This document shows, one piece after another, positions 1-6,160 of a stretch of DNA of 7,701 nucleotides (the stretch's first letter is position 1; each line of letters opens with the position of its first letter). The stretch comes from Bacteroidales bacterium (lineage in GTDB: Bacteria > Bacteroidota > Bacteroidia > Bacteroidales > PUMT01): positions 1-7,701 of the forward strand of contig SKQJ01000006.1 in assembly GCA_007119075.1 (NCBI GenBank), in the 5' to 3' direction. Below the pieces are notes generated by a model. The model had not been told where the DNA came from and did no database searches. It worked only from the letters and a program-made list of their open reading frames with translations. A program made the position numbers and the translations under genes.

Positions 1-1398
1 CTCAACCATATTCAGTCCGCCGAAGGCCTCACCGGGCGAGCTGAAAATACCCGCACCTATCCCGGCCGCCCTGGCAGCTCCCTGAGAGCCGTCGGTATTA
101 TAGAGCTCAATGCTGGCACCGGTGATCGAGGCAAGACTTTCCCTGAAGATCCTGCTCAGGAACATGTTAGAATGTCCGGCCCTTATTATCGTGGAATTTA
201 TTCCCGTGCTTTTCATGATATCCATTCCATATCTGAAGGCGAAAACAATACCTTCCTGGGCTGCCCGCATGACGTGGGCATTTGAATGGGAGTTAAAATC
301 AATGCCTGCGATCTGGCAGCCGGGAAAGCGGTTTCCAAGCATCCGTTCCGAACCGTTCCCAAAAGGAAGAATTGTGACTCCGTTGCTGCCCGGACCTACG
401 GATGCAGCCAGACTGTTGATTTCCTCATAGCTTATTCCGCCGGCAACATTTCTTTTTACCCATGAGTTAAGTATCCCGGTACCGTTGATACAAAGAAGCA
501 CTCCCAGGCGGTTATTGTCAGGGCTGTGATTGACATGGGCGAAGGTGTTGACCCTGGACTCAGGATCATACATAACCTTGTCGCTTATCCCGTATACGAC
601 GCCGGATGTACCGGCGGTTGCGGCTATTTCTCCCGGATTAAGCACATTTAGTGAAAAGGCATTGTTTGGCTGGTCGCCGGCCCTGTAGGTCACGGGAATT
701 CCCGCTTTAATTCCGAGCTCTTCTGCTGCGGGGGAGGCAGTTTTTCCCTGGACGGAAAAAACAGGCACAATATCGGGAATCATGGAGCGGTCGAATCCAA
801 AGTGATCCAAAACCACGGAAGAGATATCATTATTTTCAAAATCCCACATGATCCCCTCGGAGAGTCCGGAAGGGGTGGTCATTATTTCGCCGGTAAGCTT
901 CATTGCCAGGTAATCGCCCGGCAGCATAATTTTGTATATTTTATCAAATTTGTCAGGTTCATTCTCCTTGACCCATGCCAGTTTTGAAGCGGTAAAGTTC
1001 CCGGGTGAATTAAGGTGGGATGCAAGGCATCTTTCCCGACCGATCGACTCGAATGCCTTTTCTCCTATGTTTACCGCGCGACTGTCGCACCAGATTATGG
1101 AAGGGCGGATCGGCTTATAATCCCTGTCTACAATCACCAGTCCGTGCATCTGGTAAGATATCCCGATTGCAGAAACTGCCTCTTTTTTTACTCCGGGCTG
1201 TTGCAAAATGTCCCTGGTGGCCATGACCGCGAACTTCCACCACATTTCAGGATCCTGTTCTGCCCAGCCAGGCTTGTCTGCCTGCATAGGCATTTCTTCT
1301 TTGGGATAAAATGCGGATGCGATGCAGCTGCCGGTTTCAGTATCTATTATGCTTGCTTTGACTGAGGAACTGCCGAGATCGTAGCCTAATATCTGCAT
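1..1398 (-). CDS. xylB: Xylulokinase-like FGGY carbohydrate kinase, C-terminus cut by window edge
   Basis: This gene encodes a cytoplasmic sugar kinase that would phosphorylate D-xylulose to xylulose 5-phosphate with ATP, feeding the pentose phosphate pathway. The reading frame is open for 466 codons from the ATG at 1396-1398 to the left edge, with no stop, so roughly the last 20-40 residues of a normal 480-500 residue enzyme are missing. Visible motifs are the N-terminal ATP-grasping loop DLGSSSVK (residues 7-14), MHG (84-86, sugar-side motif typical of xylulokinases), WCDSR (103-107), the catalytic aspartate in AGDQ (D242) and the glycine-rich GTSGVVYG (263-270) opening the second FGGY half. 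D242 corresponds to the catalytic base Asp233 of E. coli XylB. The start is chosen because MQILGYDLG matches the family N-terminus. It is divergent from the sulfatase maturase. A xylose isomerase gene would be expected just outside the left edge, but that is inference. Other FGGY specificities are possible; the MHG motif favours xylulose. Confidence 0.9.
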   Translation of the reverse strand, partial: MQILGYDLGSSSVKASIIDTETGSCIASAFYPKEEMPMQADKPGWAEQDPEMWWKFAVMATRDILQQPGVKKEAVSAIGISYQMHGLVIVDRDYKPIRPSIIWCDSRAVNIGEKAFESIGRERCLASHLNSPGNFTASKLAWVKENEPDKFDKIYKIMLPGDYLAMKLTGEIMTTPSGLSEGIMWDFENNDISSVVLDHFGFDRSMIPDIVPVFSVQGKTASPAAEELGIKAGIPVTYRAGDQPNNAFSLNVLNPGEIAATAGTSGVVYGISDKVMYDPESRVNTFAHVNHSPDNNRLGVLLCINGTGILNSWVKRNVAGGISYEEINSLAASVGPGSNGVTILPFGNGSERMLGNRFPGCQIAGIDFNSHSNAHVMRAAQEGIVFAFRYGMDIMKSTGINSTIIRAGHSNMFLSRIFRESLASITGASIELYNTDGSQGAARAAGIGAGIFSSPGEAFGGLNMVE

Positions 1399-1468
1399 AG
1401 GATGTTTATTTAGTATCAAAATGGAATGCGATGCCGGCACTGGTTATCAGTCACTGGCCATAGAAATA

Positions 1469-1476
1469 CAAACATA
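1469..1476 (-). promoter_or_regulatory. Possible -7 promoter element for the xylulokinase gene
   Basis: Read on the minus strand this is TATGTTTG, an exact match to the Bacteroidota -7 consensus TAnnTTTG, 70 bases upstream of the kinase ATG. No TTTG lies at the usual 19-21 base distance; the nearest is 12 bases upstream, which is too close. The element is plausible by position, but a match of this length in AT-rich DNA can be chance. Confidence 0.35.
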
Positions 1477-1572
1477 GAAAAAAAATGGCAAAGACGGCAG
1501 GCTCAGGAAGACATTGCCGTTTGTTTTTTAAAAACATTATCTTGCACCTCCGTCCGGCGCCAGGTTCTTAAC

Positions 1573-1632
1573 GCTGCCGGAAAGCAGCCTCTTCAGGAAG
1601 TCGCCGGGTAATAAACCCGGAACGGCACCGTT
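1573..1632 (+). promoter_or_regulatory. Cluster of three inverted repeats ahead of the sulfatase maturase
   Basis: Three short perfect inverted repeats lie close together in the 280-base spacer between the divergent kinase and maturase genes. GCTGC/GCAGC occupies 1573-1588 with a 6-base loop. CCGGGT/ACCCGG occupies 1604-1620 with a 5-base AATAA loop. AACGG/CCGTT occupies 1621-1632 around a 2-base centre. None is followed by a T-run, so a standard terminator is unlikely, and no plus-strand gene precedes them. They could form structure in the maturase mRNA leader or act as a protein-binding site; the sequence does not decide. The rest of the spacer (1399-1572) shows no gene. Confidence 0.35.
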
Positions 1633-1678
1633 AATTACAATGTTTTTCAGAATAGAAGGAAATTCAATCGCGATCATA

Positions 1679-3022
1679 ATGCCTTCGATGGACTATATAT
1701 TTCCGGTAAAACGGTCTGCCTTCCAGGTAATGCTTAAACCCGTTGGGCCTGCATGCAATCTTGACTGCACCTACTGTTATTACCTTGAAAAAAAGAACCT
1801 CTACCCGTTTGCCAAAGGATACAGGCTGAAGGATGATGTGCTGGAGACCTTTATCAGGGAATATATCCAGGCCCAGGATGTGCCGGTTGTAAGTTTCGTG
1901 TGGCAGGGCGGAGAGCCTACCATGCTCGGAGTTGATTATTTCCGGAAAGCATGGGAGCTCCAGCAAAAATATTCAGAAGGCAAACGGATAGAGAATTCCC
2001 TGCAAACCAACGGCACATTGCTTACGGATGAGTTTTGCGAATTTTTACATGAGAAAAACTTTTTGGTGGGACTGTCAATCGACGGTCCGCAAGATGTGCA
2101 TGACCATTATCGTTTTACGGCTACCGGCAGTCCTTCCTGGGAAAAGGTGATGCAGGGGGTCAGGCTTCTCAAAAAACACAAAGTCGAATTCAATACCCTG
2201 TCGGTCGTTAACAAAGAGACTGCCCGGAAACCGGTCGAAATATACCGTTTTCTGAAAAGCATAGGAAGTCAGTTCATGCAATTCATACCGATCGTGGAAC
2301 GTCATACCACCGATCCGGGAGACGGTGACGTCCATCTTGTGCATCACCGCTACAAGGGTGATGCACATGTGACCGAATGGTCGGTCACACCTGCCGGATA
2401 TGGAAATTTCCTTATAAAAATATTTGATGAATGGGTCAGAAAGGATGTGGGAACCTATTATGTTCAGATGTTCGATGTAACCCTTGCCAACTGGATGGGT
2501 GAAAGCAATCCAGGTCTGTGCGTGTTCTCCGAAACCTGCGGCGATGCAACCGTTATGGAGCATAACGGCGACCTGTACTCATGCGACCATTTTGTTTACC
2601 ATGACTATCACCTTGGCAACATAAAGGAGACTCCCCTGCTCGATATGATGCAGCAGGAGCGGCAGGCCAGATTCGGCCTTGAAAAACGCACCAGTCTCCC
2701 GAAACAATGCCGCGATTGCGAATTCCTTTTTGCCTGTCACGGCGAATGTCCCAAGCACCGGTTCACCACAACCGCAGACGGGGAACCCGAACTCAATTAC
2801 CTGTGTGAAGCCTACAAGATGTTTTTCGGCCATGTCACTCCCTACATGGATTATATGACAAAGCAGCTAAAGGCCAAAAAACCCCCTGCCAACATTATGC
2901 AATGGATAAAGCAGAAGGAGCAGCCTGTGGCCGCCTCACGCCCCGTCGTGGGCCGGAACGATCCCTGTCCGTGCGGCAGCGGGAAAAAATTCAAGCAGTG
3001 TTGCATAAGGTTTTATAAATAA
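1679..3022 (+). CDS. Anaerobic sulfatase-maturating enzyme (radical SAM/SPASM) with C-terminal SEC-C motif
   Basis: This cytoplasmic radical SAM enzyme oxidises a Cys or Ser in type I sulfatases to the catalytic formylglycine without oxygen. From the ATG at 1679 it is 447 residues. The radical SAM cluster motif is C26-x3-C30-x2-C33 and the SAM-binding GGEP is at 77-80. Seven spaced cysteines plus one more fit the two auxiliary 4Fe-4S clusters of the family: C281, C287, C302, C357 and C344, C347, C353, C376. D303, directly after C302, matches the proposed catalytic Asp of the Clostridium perfringens enzyme. The core closely resembles the Bacteroides thetaiotaomicron enzyme as I remember it. 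An additional tail ends in a SecA-like SEC-C motif, C430-x-C432-x8-C441-C442. An in-frame ATG at 1640 would add 13 residues with no likeness to the family; 1688 is also possible. None of these starts has a well-placed ribosome binding site. The formylglycine-generating enzyme follows 240 bases downstream. Confidence 0.93.
   Translation: MPSMDYIFPVKRSAFQVMLKPVGPACNLDCTYCYYLEKKNLYPFAKGYRLKDDVLETFIREYIQAQDVPVVSFVWQGGEPTMLGVDYFRKAWELQQKYSEGKRIENSLQTNGTLLTDEFCEFLHEKNFLVGLSIDGPQDVHDHYRFTATGSPSWEKVMQGVRLLKKHKVEFNTLSVVNKETARKPVEIYRFLKSIGSQFMQFIPIVERHTTDPGDGDVHLVHHRYKGDAHVTEWSVTPAGYGNFLIKIFDEWVRKDVGTYYVQMFDVTLANWMGESNPGLCVFSETCGDATVMEHNGDLYSCDHFVYHDYHLGNIKETPLLDMMQQERQARFGLEKRTSLPKQCRDCEFLFACHGECPKHRFTTTADGEPELNYLCEAYKMFFGHVTPYMDYMTKQLKAKKPPANIMQWIKQKEQPVAASRPVVGRNDPCPCGSGKKFKQCCIRFYK
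2951..3004 (+). other. SEC-C zinc-binding motif at the maturase C-terminus
   Basis: The 18 codons read GRNDPCPCGSGKKFKQCC, the CxCx8CC pattern of the SEC-C motif. In SecA this motif binds zinc and contacts SecB and the ribosome; it also occurs at the ends of many unrelated proteins. Here it begins after a short proline/alanine-containing linker beyond the PPANIM segment, where I recall the Bacteroides enzyme nearly ending. It lies in frame and is followed only by IRFYK and the stop codon. All four metal ligands are present, so it is probably a folded zinc knuckle. Its role in this enzyme is unknown. Confidence 0.88.
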
Positions 3023-3262
3023 CCTGTTTTTACATATCCCTGCATTCTAACCGGCCGGGAAATTTCACTCCAATAGTAAGTCAGGATTCTTTAAATAACC
3101 GGAAAAGACATTACGTCCCAACGTCGTTTTCCTGTGGTTTAATGGCGGGTATAAACCGCATTATTTTTCCTGCAGCCCGGAAGATCATTCCGGACCGCTT
3201 AAAGCAAACTTAAAGTAACCCAATATTATTCACTTATCTATATTTTTATATATTTTTGCATT
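3023..3262. other. Spacer between the two formylglycine maturase genes
   Basis: No credible coding region is visible in these 240 bases. One perfect inverted repeat, CCGGAA-GATCA-TTCCGG, lies at 3177-3193, without a following T-run. The last 40 bases are strongly AT-rich. The gap is long for an operon, so the downstream gene may have its own promoter. Confidence 0.5.
3251..3258 (+). promoter_or_regulatory. TAnnTTTG-like sequence just before the FGE start
   Basis: TATTTTTG matches the Bacteroidota -7 consensus but ends only four bases before the ATG at 3263. If used as a promoter, transcription would begin at or next to the start codon and give a leaderless message. It may equally be only the AT-rich tract that Bacteroidota favour before start codons in place of a Shine-Dalgarno sequence. 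No TTTG is seen at the -33 distance. Confidence 0.25.
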
Positions 3263-4303
3263 ATGCATACTCCCCTCCGCTATTCACTGTATATTATATT
3301 CTCCATAATTCTTGCCGCCTTCATTTCATGCAGGCAGGCAGCAGGCGACCGCGACTCAGACCGGCCGGAAGGTATGGTCTGGATACCGGGAGGAACATTC
3401 ATGATGGGAGGCGACAACGACCAGGCATACCCGGATGAATTTCCAAAACATAAAGTGTCGGTTGATGGATTCTGGATGGATGAAACGGTCGTAACCAATG
3501 CACAGTTCAGGGTATTTGTTGAAAAGACCGGCTATGTTACCACTGCCGAACAGGTTCCCGACTGGGAAGAGCTGAAAAAGCAGCTGCCCCCCGGCACTCC
3601 AAAGCCTCCCGATGATGTGCTGGTTCCGGCATCACTTGTTTTTGTGCCACCTGAACAGCAGGTAGCACTGAATAACTATCACCAGTGGTGGTCGTGGATG
3701 CCCGGAGCAAACTGGAGGCATCCGGAAGGCCCTGGCAGCAGCATTGAAGGAAAAGATGATTATCCTGTAGTACATCTATCATGGTACGATGCAGCAGCCT
3801 TTGCCCAATGGGCCGGGAAACGACTTCCCACTGAAGCGGAATGGGAATGGGCGGCACGTGGTGGCCTGGAAGGCAATATTTACCCCTGGGGCGATGAACA
3901 CATCGAAGCGGGTAATCCTAAAGCAAATTCATGGCAGGGGCGTTTTCCCGATTACAACTCCGAATGGGATGGTTACTATGGTCCCTCACCCGTTAGAAGC
4001 TTCCCTGCCAACAGTTACGGACTTTATGAAATGGCAGGGAATGTCTGGGAATGGTGCGCCGACTGGTATCATTTCGAGGCATACGAAATGAGAAGCCGGC
4101 CGGAAGGCATTATCAATCCCGCCGGTCCGGACCAAAGTTTCGATCCGCAGGAACCGGGAGCCCCCAAAAGGGTAATGAGAGGAGGATCATTCCTTTGTAA
4201 TGACAGCTATTGTTCCGGATATCGTGTAGCCCGGAGAATGAGAAGCACACCCGATTCCGGCGCAAGCCATACAGGTTTCAGGCTTGTCCGCGACGGAACA
4301 TAA
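3263..4303 (+). CDS. Exported formylglycine-generating enzyme (FGE/SUMF1 family), putative lipoprotein
   Basis: Members of this family use oxygen and Cu(I) to convert the cysteine of a C-x-P-x-R sulfatase motif to formylglycine. The protein has 346 residues. Residues 1-22 form a hydrophobic export signal, and AAFISC (18-23) resembles a lipobox, though F at -3 and I at -2 are weak. The FGE-sulfatase domain runs from GMVWIPGGTFMMGG (about 37) to the end. It keeps ANWRHPEGPGSS (149-160), GKRLPTEAEWEWAARGGL (185-202), AGNVWEWCADWY (258-269) and the active-site block RGGSFLCNDSYC (306-317). C312 and C317 correspond to the copper-binding Cys336 and Cys341 of human FGE, and S309 to Ser333. This separates it from FGE-fold proteins that lack the cysteines, such as the gliding lipoproteins GldJ and GldK. 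The start is chosen because it supplies the signal peptide; the next Met (38) would remove it. Its neighbour makes the same modification without oxygen. The family call is firm; lipidation is less sure. Confidence 0.9.
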   Translation: MHTPLRYSLYIIFSIILAAFISCRQAAGDRDSDRPEGMVWIPGGTFMMGGDNDQAYPDEFPKHKVSVDGFWMDETVVTNAQFRVFVEKTGYVTTAEQVPDWEELKKQLPPGTPKPPDDVLVPASLVFVPPEQQVALNNYHQWWSWMPGANWRHPEGPGSSIEGKDDYPVVHLSWYDAAAFAQWAGKRLPTEAEWEWAARGGLEGNIYPWGDEHIEAGNPKANSWQGRFPDYNSEWDGYYGPSPVRSFPANSYGLYEMAGNVWEWCADWYHFEAYEMRSRPEGIINPAGPDQSFDPQEPGAPKRVMRGGSFLCNDSYCSGYRVARRMRSTPDSGASHTGFRLVRDGT

Positions 4304-4420
4304 TCTTATCTTGCCGCGACTGTTACTACATCATGGAAATCACCGTTGAAGGTGGCCTTTAGCAGGATGCCGCCTGCACATCCCACCTCTTTCATTCAGC
4401 ACTATTGCAACAAGGTTCAA

Positions 4421-4432
4421 AAAACCGGTTTT
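4421..4432. repeat. 12-base palindrome upstream of vapBC
   Basis: AAAACCGGTTTT is a perfect 12-base palindrome, eight bases before the probable vapBC operator. It might be a second binding site for the antitoxin or another regulator, but a palindrome of this size in AT-rich DNA may be chance. It is not a terminator: there is no loop. Confidence 0.3.
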
Positions 4433-4440
4433 GTAAAATT

Positions 4441-4469
4441 ATGTGTATATTTGTAAAAATCATACACAT
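4441..4469 (+). promoter_or_regulatory. vapBC promoter element and likely VapB-VapC operator
   Basis: A perfect 8-base inverted repeat, ATGTGTAT at 4441-4448 and ATACACAT at 4462-4469, with a 13-base spacer, ends one base before the vapB start codon. A -7 promoter match, TATATTTG, lies at 4446-4453 and overlaps the left arm. Type II antitoxins commonly bind such palindromes together with the toxin and repress their own operon. A repressor sitting here would block the promoter directly. The operator role is inferred from position and symmetry. Confidence 0.6.
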
Positions 4470-4470
4470 T

Positions 4471-4665
4471 ATGAGGACAAATATTGTGATTGACGATGAG
4501 CTGATAAAAAAAGCCATGGCAATAACAGGGCACAGGACCAAAAAAGCAACCGTTGAAGAAGGCTTAAAACTAATTATTTCACTGAAGGAGCAGGAAAAGA
4601 TCCGGGCATTCAGGGGAAAACTAAAATGGCACGGGGATCTTGAACAAATGAGGGCCGAAAAATGA
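4471..4665 (+). CDS. vapB: VapB-type antitoxin
   Basis: This gene encodes a 64-residue antitoxin that would bind and neutralise the PIN-domain ribonuclease encoded next to it. The N-terminus MRTNIVIDDELI is characteristic of one VapB group, in which a short beta strand and two helices (about residues 2-40) form a ribbon-helix-helix-like DNA-binding dimer. The charged C-terminal part, with RGKLKWHGDLEQMR at 48-61, is the segment expected to wrap around the toxin. The start at 4471 is chosen because the family motif begins there; an upstream in-frame ATG at 4405 would add residues unlike the family and run through the operator. The stop overlaps the toxin start as ATGA, which suggests translational coupling. 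Expression is probably autoregulated through the inverted repeat ending at 4469. Confidence 0.9.
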   Translation: MRTNIVIDDELIKKAMAITGHRTKKATVEEGLKLIISLKEQEKIRAFRGKLKWHGDLEQMRAEK

Positions 4666-5057
4666 TACTCGTTGACTCATCAGTTTGGAATGATTATTTC
4701 AATGGTGTTGACAACCCCCCGGCCAACTACCTGTTTGACAATCTTGGCCGTGAAGTTTTTGTTACCGGTGATCTGGTAATGCTGGAAGTTTTGCAAGGTT
4801 TCGTTTCTGACAGGGATTATGAAACCGGCAGGAAAATCATGGAGAGCCTACCCTTCTTCAATCTTTGCGGAAAAGAAATAGCGATTGCTACCTCAAAAAA
4901 CTACAGAATATTGAGAAGCAAGGGGATCACAATTAAGAAGACCGTTGATATGGTTATTGCCACTTTCTGTATAGAAAACAAAATCAGGCTCCTTCACAAT
5001 GACAGGGATTTTTTGCCATTGGAGAAATTCACCGGACTGGAGTCTGTTTCTTTTTAG
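4662..5057 (+). CDS. vapC: VapC-type PIN-domain ribonuclease toxin
   Basis: This is a 131-residue PIN-domain protein of the VapC family: Mg2+-dependent endoribonucleases that typically cut tRNA or rRNA and stop translation when the antitoxin is lost. The four acidic metal-binding positions are visible: D5 in MILVDSSVWNDYF, E42 in MLEVLQG, D96 in KKTVDMVIA, and D114 with D116 in HNDRDF. The length is normal and the frame is intact, so the toxin looks functional. It overlaps the antitoxin by four bases. Its RNA target cannot be told from sequence. The operon lies between the sulfatase-maturation genes and the convergent envelope genes; no integrase, transposase or flanking repeat is visible, so mobility is not demonstrated. 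Confidence 0.93.
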   Translation: MILVDSSVWNDYFNGVDNPPANYLFDNLGREVFVTGDLVMLEVLQGFVSDRDYETGRKIMESLPFFNLCGKEIAIATSKNYRILRSKGITIKKTVDMVIATFCIENKIRLLHNDRDFLPLEKFTGLESVSF

Positions 5058-5073
5058 GTTTTATCCTTGATTC

Positions 5074-5127
5074 AGACCGGATCATTCTCCCGGTTCTGTA
5101 TAGTTACAGTTCCCGTTACCGGGGAAC
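5074..5127. terminator. Possible bidirectional terminator between convergent genes
   Basis: Two inverted repeats sit where vapC (plus) and the envelope gene (minus) converge. The first, at 5074-5097, pairs AGACCGG with CCGGTTCT around a 9-base loop, with a one-base bulge. The second, at 5109-5127, pairs GTTCCC with GGGAAC around a 7-base loop and overlaps the last codons of the minus-strand gene. Neither has a good T-run, so this is a positional guess rather than a textbook intrinsic terminator. Confidence 0.4.
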
Positions 5128-6120
5128 AAAACCAAAGGGCAGCACATCGCCAACGCGCTTTCTGCCCATCTCGCCCGTCAGAATTATGGCAACGGGATCG
5201 TAAAAACCGCTCTCCTCAAAAGATACCCGGTATTTAAGAAACCGGATATAGCTTGGAGTGCCAAGGTGATTAACCGTCAGTTCTCCCCGGTGCCTCAGGT
5301 ATTTCTGCCCCCCCTCGATAACCACAATATCTTTGTAGCTGAGAAAATTACCAACCTCATCCTGAACCGAAAACCCCTGGGATGTGAGGTCATTGTGCCA
5401 TAAGGAACGGAAAAAATGCATTACGGAACCGGAGTAAGCACTATTTCTTCTTCTTTCACTCATGCTCCCGGAGCTTCCGCCAGCTGCCATGTCCCGGAAG
5501 ATGAATGTGCCGGTATAGAGGACGGTTCCGGTTCTCCTGTAAAATTCAAACCTGTCGAGATGAAAGGTGATAATGTATCCCAGTGCGCCGTTCCGTATTT
5601 GCAAAGGTTTTAAGGCATAAGCTATAAGGGTGTCCCTGTCGGATCCGTAATTGAATGTGATATCCTCTTCATTGAGGATCTCGCACCTCCGGGCATATGA
5701 TGTCCTCCCGAGGAACTGATTCCTGAATACCCTCAGGTTAGCTCTTCTTTCCCTCTCAAGCGACCTGGTGCTGATATCAATTCCAGGTATCTCATAGGCC
5801 CTGGGGGCTATGGATATTTTCAAGGGTTCATCTGCTGAAAAATCGTCAAGTGTTACCGACAAATATCCAATTGCACTTACCGTCACCGGCATTGAAGGGT
5901 GCCGGGATATATTCAGATCAAATTTCCCCTTTTCATCGGTAACTGTCCCGACAACTGTGCCGCTAATATAAATCGAGGCAAAACTGACAGCTTCGCCGGA
6001 CTTGCTGTCAACGACCCATCCGCTGATAACCTGGGCCCGGGCATCAATCGAAGAAGTTACAAGCATAAGTATTAACAGGAGATTTCCTGTGGCAAAACCG
6101 GATAACGTTTTAAAGCTCAT
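5116..6120 (-). CDS. Secreted protein with carboxypeptidase-regulatory-like domain
   Basis: The protein has 334 residues. Residues 1-29 are a signal peptide: basic start, hydrophobic NLLLILMLV, and a probable signal peptidase I cut after ARA at 27-29. Residues 31-106 match the carboxypeptidase-regulatory-like (CarboxypepD_reg-like) beta-sandwich common in Bacteroidota surface proteins, with ISGWVVDSKSGEAVSFASIYI, then GTVTDEKGKFDL and VSAIGY as its typical strands. The rest (about 120-334) begins with an arginine-rich stretch (118-140) and I do not recognise it; it seems mixed alpha/beta, with no clear transmembrane helix or catalytic motif. Its end lacks an obvious TonB-receptor barrel signature and the protein is far too short to be a SusC-type transporter. 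It starts 40 bases after the stop of the macroglobulin/plug-like gene, so the two are probably one transcript and may act together at the cell envelope. The exact function is unknown. Confidence 0.8.
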   Translation of the reverse strand: MSFKTLSGFATGNLLLILMLVTSSIDARAQVISGWVVDSKSGEAVSFASIYISGTVVGTVTDEKGKFDLNISRHPSMPVTVSAIGYLSVTLDDFSADEPLKISIAPRAYEIPGIDISTRSLERERRANLRVFRNQFLGRTSYARRCEILNEEDITFNYGSDRDTLIAYALKPLQIRNGALGYIITFHLDRFEFYRRTGTVLYTGTFIFRDMAAGGSSGSMSERRRNSAYSGSVMHFFRSLWHNDLTSQGFSVQDEVGNFLSYKDIVVIEGGQKYLRHRGELTVNHLGTPSYIRFLKYRVSFEESGFYDPVAIILTGEMGRKRVGDVLPFGFVPR

Positions 6121-6160
6121 AGCATATTGGTTTTTGAGATCTGTTTACTGATTGTCCGTT

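Noticed and set aside
1015..1365. Plus-strand open frame of 116 codons
   Set aside because: It is antisense to the xylulokinase coding region and contains no family motif; the kinase translation explains this DNA.
1469..1492. TTTG followed 12 bases later by TAnnTTTG, seen both before xylB (minus strand) and before vapB (4430-4453)
   Set aside because: The spacing is the same at the two places but is shorter than the 19-21 bases usual for Bacteroidota promoters; the shared spacing is most likely chance in AT-rich DNA.
1426..1611. Small plus-strand open frame in the divergent spacer
   Set aside because: It is 61 codons of low-quality sequence with no domain, it overlaps the inverted repeat cluster, and there is no ribosome binding site or clear promoter for it.
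2075..2563. Open frame of 162 codons on the minus strand inside the sulfatase maturase
   Set aside because: It is antisense to the radical SAM and SPASM region, which is strongly supported by family motifs; the antisense product resembles nothing known to me.
3137..3170. Possible intrinsic terminator around GCGGGTATAAACCGC followed by ATTATTTTT
   Set aside because: The stem is only four bases with a mismatch beyond it, and it lies over 120 bases after the maturase stop codon; too weak to call.
4304..5115. Mobile element carrying the toxin-antitoxin pair
   Set aside because: No transposase, integrase, target-site duplication, tRNA gene or terminal repeat is visible around the pair, so transfer is possible but unsupported.
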